From Corythucha ciliata (taxonomy: Eukaryota; Arthropoda; Insecta; Hemiptera; Tingidae), in contig CM075940.1 in NCBI GenBank assembly GCA_038030265.1, positions 15,823,604 through 15,887,603 of the forward strand: a stretch of DNA of 64,000 nucleotides, written 5' to 3'. The notes below the pieces were generated by a model that was given only the letters and a program-made list of their open reading frames with translations, was not told the origin of the DNA and did not search any database. This document shows, piece by piece, positions 55,777-64,000 of the stretch. The position numbers and the translations under genes were made by a program. The number at the start of each line of letters is the position of its first letter. Position 1 is the stretch's first letter.

Positions 55777-58700
55777 TCCTAGCGTTCTATATGTTGACGG
55801 GGCTGTAGACTGTCACGTCTTGAGTCTCAAAAGCTTCTCTTATGCGTTGTACGGAGTGTTTGAATGAGAATTCAACCTCATCATTCGACCCGAGCTTCCC
55901 CAGCCTGCTCTGTTTAGTTTCAGCACACTGTGGACCTTTTTTGTGGATTTTGGTTTAGGCTAGAAGTTTCTACGTATGCCTGGATTATCCAGGCCGTTGT
56001 CACATGTAAGGTCATATTAATAGTTTTAGTTGGCCCGACTATTCGAGTGTCGTGCTCAATCTATTTTTATGTCCATAGATGCAATTACAGACCCCCCACT
56101 ACCTATCCCTCCCCCCATGATGAGGTGGTGGGGGGCACTGACCCTCTCAAGTTGTTTACAAGGTATTACAACTTCTTTTTTTTTTTTTTTAAGAACAAGA
56201 AACGTTCATTGAAAGTTAGTATAAACATCTTGAACAATTTCTTCCGCCATGACTGTCCCATGATCTCTCCATTACTTTTCTCAAACGGGCCCCTCCTTCA
56301 ACTCTGAAATCCTCCATTGTTCGGACCACAGTGGGGGGAAAGAGGGTCCTGTAACCGGAAATGCGAGAAAGGCATACAAAAAAAAGTTCTCGATGTATTT
56401 TTTATAGAAGTTCTTCTTACATACACCAGGATGCAGCTAAAAACAAGGCCCGTTGAAAGTTTCCAGTTTGGGACGGCTGTCGAATCCCTACAGAACCGCT
56501 GCCCCGTATTCTGAAACGGGATACCATCTAACGGAGACTCTTCGAAAAAGGGCAATGGAACACGCCCTTTGGCGGGACATTAGGGTAAGGCCCGAAGGGT
56601 TCATACCTTACCATAGTCTCTAAATGAGTCGCAAGTCTTGTTCTTTTGAATCGTAGACTGCTTGCGTCTTAACAACGGACTTGTAAACCAGATATTATTT
56701 TTTCAAATTCGTTCTTATTTTAACACAGTTTGCTTCATTTTCATAATTATTTTTACACCAATATGTTTTCATTTTAGTAGAAACATACTTCGTATGTCAA
56801 TCTGTTCATGTTTGATGTTCATCTGACATCAAATTTGTATAGTTTTTTTGTTTTATAGTGTTAACTCCTTGACATACTGTTCCCACTGCCCGTATTCTTT
56901 TATTCGTTAATTAATTAACAGCTTTATTATTCAAAGGAGAAATGAGCGCTCTCAAGTTTCTTTATGATTGAAAACACTCTTGACGTTTTCAAAAGGCAAA
57001 TTCAAATTTTCTTTCAGGAAGGGAAGTTCGCTACCACGTCAAAACATCTTACTTTTATGAAATGAAATACACCCCCCCTCCCCATCGTATTCTAAATCAG
57101 GTTGTTTAGGGGAAATATATTTTTACGGAAGCCGACCAACCCGATGAAGAAGAAAGCTCACTCACTCTCTCTCTCTCTCTCATCCTTTCTCTCTCACCCT
57201 ATACAGTCGTTCATAACATGGGGTGGGGTCAGAAAAAGCAAGATAGAATGATGATTTCATCGCTCTTTCACTTCTATACTCGAGTTTTACTCATGAATGG
57301 GAAAAGCATCCCCTTAGGCCTTGCCCTCACTTGTTCATAACGCGGGGCAGATTTCTCTCTCTCTAACTCTCATGTCACTTGACTCAACCACAACCGTCCT
57401 TTTTCTAATGAGACTCTGATGAGTTAACGTATACTTTTTGCGCGGAACTACGTTTACAAAAAAAAAACATCGGAAGAAACTTTTCTCGACTCTGATTTTA
57501 TTTTTTCGAGCTTTAATTTATTCGATTAAATAAGGCGAGTGCTTCGATCTACAGTTTCCGAGGCTCTTCGTTCTAATGGCGTTTCAGGCCGTGGGGAGTG
57601 ACGTGACGTAGTAATCAGGGATGAATGGGTACTATATATACGAGGGCCAGAATGAGCGTGACTCCCCAGCTCCCTTCCCTGACATTATTTGGGAATAGTA
57701 CAACGCAATTGACCATCCTGCTGCTAAATTGGAGCCGCGTACTGTGACTTGATTTACAGAGTTGCTGAGAGGAGTTGGAAACAAAAAACTATTCGCGGAA
57801 CGAGTAAATATTTTTGGGCTCGTTTTCATTTTTCACTAATACGTACGATAGGGAACTTGAACCGAGCTCCCATACTATTCAAAATAATTTGAAGTCCACG
57901 AACAACGATTTTCAAGTCGAATACGTTCACATTATCAGAGTTGTTGGTGATACGAGCCAATAACCAGTTGTTGACGATTCGGGGGATTCCAATAAATCTT
58001 TACCGAGCCAAGCGGACTGTCCACCGCACCAAACACATTGTAACCGCCCCTGATAAATGACATTCAGAAGTGTTTTAAGTGCCGCTATTTTAACCTCGTA
58101 GAATGCGTTCGAAATGGGCTTAATTAAAATTTAAGACGTTTTAACGTCTTTAGTTTCCAGACGACAAACTTGAAACAAGAGGGTTGGGGTTTGATGAGGG
58201 TGATAGAGTCATAGGGCTCATAACTGAGCATCGCACCCTAATTCCCTCGTCATTTCGCTATCTTGGGGGATTGGTGTACTCTTTCGAAAATTATACTTTT
58301 GCACATAGCCCTATACACATAGAACCAAAAAATGTATTTTTTTTTTTTTTTTTTTTTTAATTTTATATTGTGCACCCAGCAGACGCGTTTTTTTCATTTT
58401 ATAATAACGGGTACTACAAAGAGTGACAACACGCAATAACTGATCGCTATAAGATAACAAAGAAGATGGCACAAGCCAAGGAAGGACGGGATCTGGGACC
58501 TCTCTCACGGGGTGGGGTAATCGAAACCCCTCCCCCTCCCACAATACTGCCCCCCCCCCATCAGCCAACCCCACTCCTCCACTGTGTATAGTGCGATTTT
58601 ACCAGTTCCGTTGGGAGGGGGTAATTCTGCTCCCCCCCCCCTCTTAGATCCGCCTATGGCACAAGCACACATAAAGAACATAATTTTTGGTAACCTGCAA

Positions 58701-59349
58701 TAGTTAGCCAAATAAATTAGAAAGCAACATGGATAATACCTTGAGAATAATTTAGGGATAATAACGACTGGGAAGAGAGTTTATGTACATAACAAGTTAG
58801 TATTAATAATAATAGTATAAGTTAAAAAAGAATTATTTGCGCGTTCTGCCTCAAATACAGAGAAAAACAAAAATCCGTGTGCTCAACGCATCTATTAAAT
58901 TCACATTTAGCTCCCTTCGGAAAGTAAATGATAAGCCCCCCCTGAAGGACGCCCAAAATGTGCCTTTTTGACTGCGTATTCAAACAAACTATTAAATCCT
59001 GCAATATCCGATTATATCGAATAGATTATATCGAATATGTTATTTTTAAAAAAAACGGGGTGGGAATCCCTGAAATCCTCAAATTAAAAATACTTCGGTG
59101 GAACTCCGCTTCTGCTTCAAAACTTCTTTAATAGCCAGCAAAACCTTTCTATTCCGACGCACGTAGGGATATGTTATTCCGTCCAACCATTGGCGGATAC
59201 AAGGTGGTGGAGGGATGGTCGCCCACCCTCTCCCCCACCGTAGGACAGAAAAAAAAAAAGAAAAAAGAACCTGGGAAACATTATTTTGTTTGAAACCGTT
59301 AAAATCAACTCAAATCTGGAGTTTTCATTTAGGGCCGTATTCATAGTCG
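55777..59349. other. No gene recognised
   Basis: T-tracts near 56177 and 58335-58358, a CT microsatellite at about 57161-57180, and palindrome AAGACGTT-TT-AACGTCTT at 58133-58150. C-run stretches at 58545-58640 lead into GATCCGCCTATGG at 58646. An isolated TATATATA at about 57633 has no associated gene. Confidence 0.5.
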
Positions 59350-59460
59350 TCACTCAAGCCGAGTATTTGCTTAAACTGCTTCAAATCGGTCGTTCTAATT
59401 GGTGAGTCATTCTGTTTTGAATCGAAATAAGGAAATACTTTGCTCAAGTGACAACTGTCC
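59341..59460. mobile_element. Palindromic mini-element, diverged
   Basis: CACTCAAGC...GAGTATTTGCTT on the left pairs imperfectly with the complement of AAGGAAATACTTTGCTCAAGTG on the right, centred near 59402. The left border GGGCCGTATTCATAG is a phrase common at ends of small insect DNA elements (general knowledge, unverified here). Confidence 0.5.
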
Positions 59461-62400
59461 CAAGTGCTAAGGCTTCGCACCACTCAGCGGATGAACATTC
59501 GACCGAATCCTCAGACTGACAGTGTTAAAGATTTGAATGAAATCACAGTATTCGTATACAATTTATCGAAGAGATTCAGCTCTCGAGTCACAGATATGTT
59601 CGAGCTCGTTCTGCTCACTCCGCAGAACATCATAAAAAACGGCTTGACGAAACTTGAACCTCAGCTTCATTGCATGTGAGGTTTATCAAAATTCCATCCT
59701 TTGAGACACAATTAGGCCCTGAAAATCTGTTTCAGCGGAGATTTTTTGGAAAGTTGTTTTTGTAGCAGGAGAATTCGACAACTTTTTCTTTAAATCACTG
59801 TGATCACGACCGTCGCCAGAATTCTGAAAATCCTGACGACCCTTTCCGCTCAGTGTATGGCTCCAGGAAAAAGTTTTTTTTTTTTTTTCACATTGAAGAG
59901 CCGCAAAACTTGGATGAGGAATCGGATGTCCGAAGATGAATCGAATCACCTAATACATTTTGCAACGATTTGCCAAAGTTCAAGCAGTTTGGACTTTGCG
60001 CTTTGTTTATTTTTGGTTTGATCCTTTGTGATCTAATCGTAATCTCGCTGTCCGTGAGAATCATAATATCATTCGTTGCAGTGCTTTACGATAACATTTG
60101 TCATTCAATCGAGTTCCGTAAATAACCCCCTCCCCCGTCATCGTGGATTTCGTGTGAAAAACCGTCCCCTCCGTACATCAGGGTTGCTGGATCCGCCTAC
60201 GCATCCAACCAAGCAACGGTTTTTCTCTCACTTCGTAGTAATTGGCGAATTCGATGAAAATGTAGTGTTATCTTGGACACCAATATCTTGGATTTGTGTC
60301 AAAGATTGCCGGTTTATATGGTCACTATACGTTTTAAAAAACTAAATTTATACCAAGCTTTCAGAAGAACATATTTCCTTAATAAGAGTTACAATTTATT
60401 TCTTATAATAATTTTGGATAAAAATTAAAAACCTTAACAAAAACTAAGAAATTCGGTTTGAAAATGTGCAAATAGTCTCCATGTCAAAACTCAAACCGAG
60501 GAGTTTGAAGGACGCGAAAACCGGGGCCCTCAAGTTGAGCGTTTTATATAGAAGCAGGAAACCCAACTATGAGTTTCTTAAAGAAAGTACGCTAATTTTA
60601 AAAGGCCCGTTTTCACCCACTCCAATACTCCTGTTTAGCTATGCGACCTGGTTGAAATCTCATTTGAATTTATTTTCATTAGTATTGTATTTTTAATTGG
60701 TTTATGCGGGTGGAAGTGTGTTTGTGAGGGGGGAGGTGCTATGTCATCAAGTTCCTGTAGGTCAGTATATTATGTTTAAGACGTTCAAATACTCTTAGTC
60801 GATGCCACTAAAAAAAAAAATGGGTGGATGGTTTTTGGAATGGACTTAATGTTTAAATGCATGACGATGCCGTTAAACAAGAGTTGTAGCTCAAACCGAA
60901 AGATTTGTGTGTGAAAAGAGGTGATGCTCCAGTAGGATCTTTTCTCTGTCTCACTCTCCTTTTTTTTAGGTAGCCGGTGTGGTCAGTTTGGCTCGGGGGC
61001 TCTGTTATGTAAATCAATAGAAAAGAAATAATAATAGGAGATGGACATGTGCTGGACTCACAGCATCCGCAGGTCGTAGGACCAGTCTAGCGAGTTTTCT
61101 GTTTTATTATAATCTTTTTTTTTTAAGAGTGGCTCAAGGGGTGAGCGGCACCCCTCGCTCGTCTGAAAAACAGAGGAGAAGTTCCAGGTGGCGGTTATTT
61201 CTCTCGAACCCCTTAAGCCCCCCTCCTCCTCGTCCCTCTCTGTCAAGTTCGTAGCCACTCAGGGTGCGTCCCCCGTCCCTCGGGTGACCGTGTCTTTTGG
61301 GCCCCGATTAGAGCACACAGCACTGTGTTGTGATCTGGAGCGGTCGAGGTATTACTGAGAGGTGAGTAAATTAGCTGAAATCAATACTTTTGTCTTGCTA
61401 CTTTCCCTGTCTTGGTATAACAAAGAAACAAGAACTGTCATTGCTCACTTCCCCGGTTTGTTCATGCCATTTATATGAACAATTTTCGAACTCATGTAGA
61501 GCGCGTAGTTTCGTCACATCATGAGAAGAGTAATTGAAGAACGATTTCGTATTGAATTATCCATTCAATTTATCTTATCATATTAGTGACAAAACCAATT
61601 ATCACCTTTCAACGGTATGAAGTCTATCTTTTCTCATTGATTCCATTATCTGACAACACAGTCGCTGTCTCTCTTGAGATGAAAAAAGCCTATTCAGTCT
61701 GTTTGTCTGTTTCAAATTCAAAGCGTCGGGCATTTTCAAGAGTTTTCAGAAACCCTGATTATCATCTGCGGTTTTGGGTAGGGGTTTTTTTTTAACCCAA
61801 GCATTGTGTGGCCCGAAGAATTGGTCGTTTCTAACGTTTCCGTGCGAATTTTTAGACTGTAAGATTACTACGATGCATCGAATCATGTACTTAGAGATAA
61901 TAAATAAAATATCCTGTTAAAGTTTTACGAATTCAACATAAAAAACTGGCTGATTCACTGTAAACACTGGCCATTTTGCGCCAAAAACAGACTTAGAGGT
62001 AATAAAAATTACAAATCGCCGCATGTCACGGAAAAATGTGTAAGGCTAAAAAAAATGTGTGGAGAACCCCACGGTGTTTCCATGTTCCCGTTTTTCGAGT
62101 GAATAAATTAACAAAAAATTGTTGATGTAGTCTCTCCAAATCGTTCTCCTCCCACAATTTCCGCCTAATTTCTGTTTTAGGGGGATACAAATATTCGCAA
62201 TTAAGATGCGCAGGGACTCTCGCATCCTTTTCTTTTTATTTTTGAATTTTCGGCCTTCATTTTGGGCTACTTGCCAATTGTGCTTAAATCAACGATTTTG
62301 ACTACAAGAAAGTTGAAGTCATTTCGCAGGAAAATTTCACGAGGAATCCGAAAATAAAAACTAGTTAAAGAATTCTGGAACCTCTTGTTTTGAAGTTATG

Positions 62401-63666
62401 ACTGAAAACGACATTTCGGTACGGTGAGAACATGTCTGATAAATTATTTTTTTCTCCAAAGCCAGATTTGTGCTTCTCACACCAAGGAATGGTCAGGTTT
62501 TCATTTTTATGCAATTTATCGAGCGAAAAGTGACAGACCGACGGCATGCCGAAAACCACTTTTTTCAACCTTTCTGAGGTTGTGTATCTCTAACATGACG
62601 TCATCTCGGACTTTTTTTTCATGAACAACATTCTTCCTTTCCCTTCGGGAGCATGGAAGTAAATTGGAATTTTTCCCTTCCAGTTCCCCGTCAGTGTTTG
62701 ATGGCTGTGGTTTGCAGTAGTGAAGGGTGAGGAGGGGCTTAACACACTCTCCGACTTCCTAATGGGCCAACGGATTCCCCTTCCGCTAACTGATTTTCTT
62801 CTCTTTTCTTATGGCAGATTTGTCTTACTTTTTCTTTTTTCCTTTTATATTTGGTTTTTTACAACTGAGGTGTTCTTAGATTTAAAATTTGGTTTGGTCT
62901 AAATAATGGCATTTGAAAACTAAAGTGCTAGTTCTCGCTTTGTGAGCCCCCAGCCTCTGACGTCACCACGCTTCATTCAACACACTTTTAAAGATATTTT
63001 CGCCTATTAGGACCCCACCAATTTTGAGACTCGCCTACGCCTAAATACATTTGTGATTTACGGGCATTTAACCGAATCTCGCTTAGTGTGCCACTCTTGG
63101 TAACTCTGAAAAGTGACACGCGAGTTGTTAGCGGCAAATACAATGCCTAACTCTGCTAGGAAATGTGGGAAATTTTTCCATATTTCTCACATTGTCTGGC
63201 AGTATTCAGATACTGTTAATAGTACCTAGCACGGCTCAGGCAAAATGGGAAATTTATTTGGGTGGTTGAAATGATCTTATGAATTAATAATCAAAAAAGA
63301 AGCATTAAGGGTCACTGGCACTGTTTATTCGACTTGTTTTACAGGCTCCCCCCTACTTCCCCGCCACATTCCAACACATCGACATCGAATCCAATGTCAC
63401 TCTCGCAAAAACGCCATCAAAACCGCCTCCCAATCCAAACCACCACCCTATCTCACCAGTGTGTGTGTGTTTGTGGATGGGGGGCCGCAAGGGGGATCAC
63501 ATTCACATTTAACGTGATTTTCTCAAAGTTACCGGTTTGAGGCTGACGTGGTTTGTGAGTTCCTCGGACCACGCTCAACCGATGATTATACTGTTAGATT
63601 CAGCTTGAAACACAACAGAATGAACTCCAGAGCCGCCCCCTTAAAGAGTAAAAAAATTGAGCGTTT
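59461..63666. other. No gene recognised
   Basis: Open stretches at 59464-59679 and 60466-60696 (+) are protein-like in composition but start poorly and match nothing I know. GGATCCGCCTACG at 60192 echoes 58646. Loose AAACTGGCTGATTC/ACACTGGCCATTTTGCGCC phrases near 61945-61985 resemble tandem array 1. AATGTGGGAAAT...ATTTCTCACATT pairs at about 63164-63196. Confidence 0.45.
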
Positions 63667-63734
63667 CGCGTGGTCATTTGTTTCAGCCGATTTTCTCGAC
63701 TTCGTGCGAGGTCCGCGTGCGCAGAGGCTCGTCC
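63667..63734 (+). repeat. GC-rich dispersed repeat, copy C
   Basis: GCGTGGTCATTTGTTTCAGC, CGATTTTCTCGAC, GCGAGGTCCGCGTGCGCAGA and GGCTCGTCC are collinear with copies A and B. Open frames across it are incidental. Confidence 0.6.
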
Positions 63735-64000
63735 ATCGTCTTCAGGCCTGTCGGTGGCGGCCGTCCCTTGCAGCCTCTGAAACGGTGCGCGAATGGCCAA
63801 AATCAGCGGCATCGCAGTGAGAACTTTTTTCCAAGCCTCTTCTGATAGAAAATCCGTCGCGATTTTCGAATTCCCAAGTGTCTAGAAACCCGCGAGATAC
63901 GCTGTTTCGTCAAATTTTAAGTTTTGGCAATCTTCGCCAAACCTTTTTAGGGGTAAGCCTTCTCAAATTTTATGGTCATTTTTTCAAAATGTTTCGCGGT
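63735..64000. other. No gene; possible continuation of repeat copy C
   Basis: GC-rich start (GGTGGCGGCCGTCCC) grading into AT-rich sequence at the window end. Nothing coding is recognised. Confidence 0.4.

Overview
The window looks like gene-poor euchromatin of an arthropod, most likely an insect. It is AT-rich, packed with decayed repeats, and carries an unmistakable chemosensory protein (CSP/OS-D) gene, a family known mainly from hexapods. Genes have short GT-AG introns (46 and 79 nt). There are TATA-box and poly(A) signals, and no operons, ribosome-binding sites or other bacterial features. I cannot name the species. Frequent long runs of G or C and abundant palindromic mobile elements are a feature of the whole window.

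Layout. 1-6.3 kb: a large inverted repeat at the left edge, degenerate minisatellite-like tracts (1.1-1.6 and 5.4-5.75 kb) and two palindromic mini-elements (4221-4322 and 6069-6241). 6.4-7.0 kb (+): a two-exon E2 ubiquitin-conjugating enzyme of the UBE2H/Ubc8 type. 8.0-8.6 kb (-): a complete two-exon chemosensory protein gene with TATA box and poly(A) signals. 11.5-13.2 kb: two abutting degenerate tandem arrays with different repeat units. 16.5-17.3 kb: a diverged foldback element. 19.6-20.2 kb: a hAT-like non-autonomous element with an almost intact 8-bp target duplication. 26.3-26.5 kb (-): a fragment of a retrotransposon RNase H domain. 31 kb: a second member of the 6-kb palindromic family, and a bare 36-nt poly(T) tract flanked by a short direct repeat. 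44.6-46.5 kb: a ~730-bp palindrome, followed by a 0.75-kb terminal-inverted-repeat element. 48.7-49.9 kb (-): the 3' end of a decayed non-LTR retrotransposon (RNase H plus zinc-knuckle-like tail). 51.2-51.7 kb: a foldback element with a TA target duplication. 54-60 kb: several smaller inverted-repeat elements and C-run-associated repeats.

Only two host protein-coding genes can be supported. They are convergent (E2 on +, CSP on -) with about 1.1 kb between their stop codons, and nothing suggests a shared pathway: one acts in intracellular ubiquitin transfer, the other is secreted. I found no tRNA, rRNA or CRISPR array, and no convincing new multi-gene system. The most interesting material is the divergent E2 with its very short intron, the set of foldback elements, and the degenerate tandem arrays.
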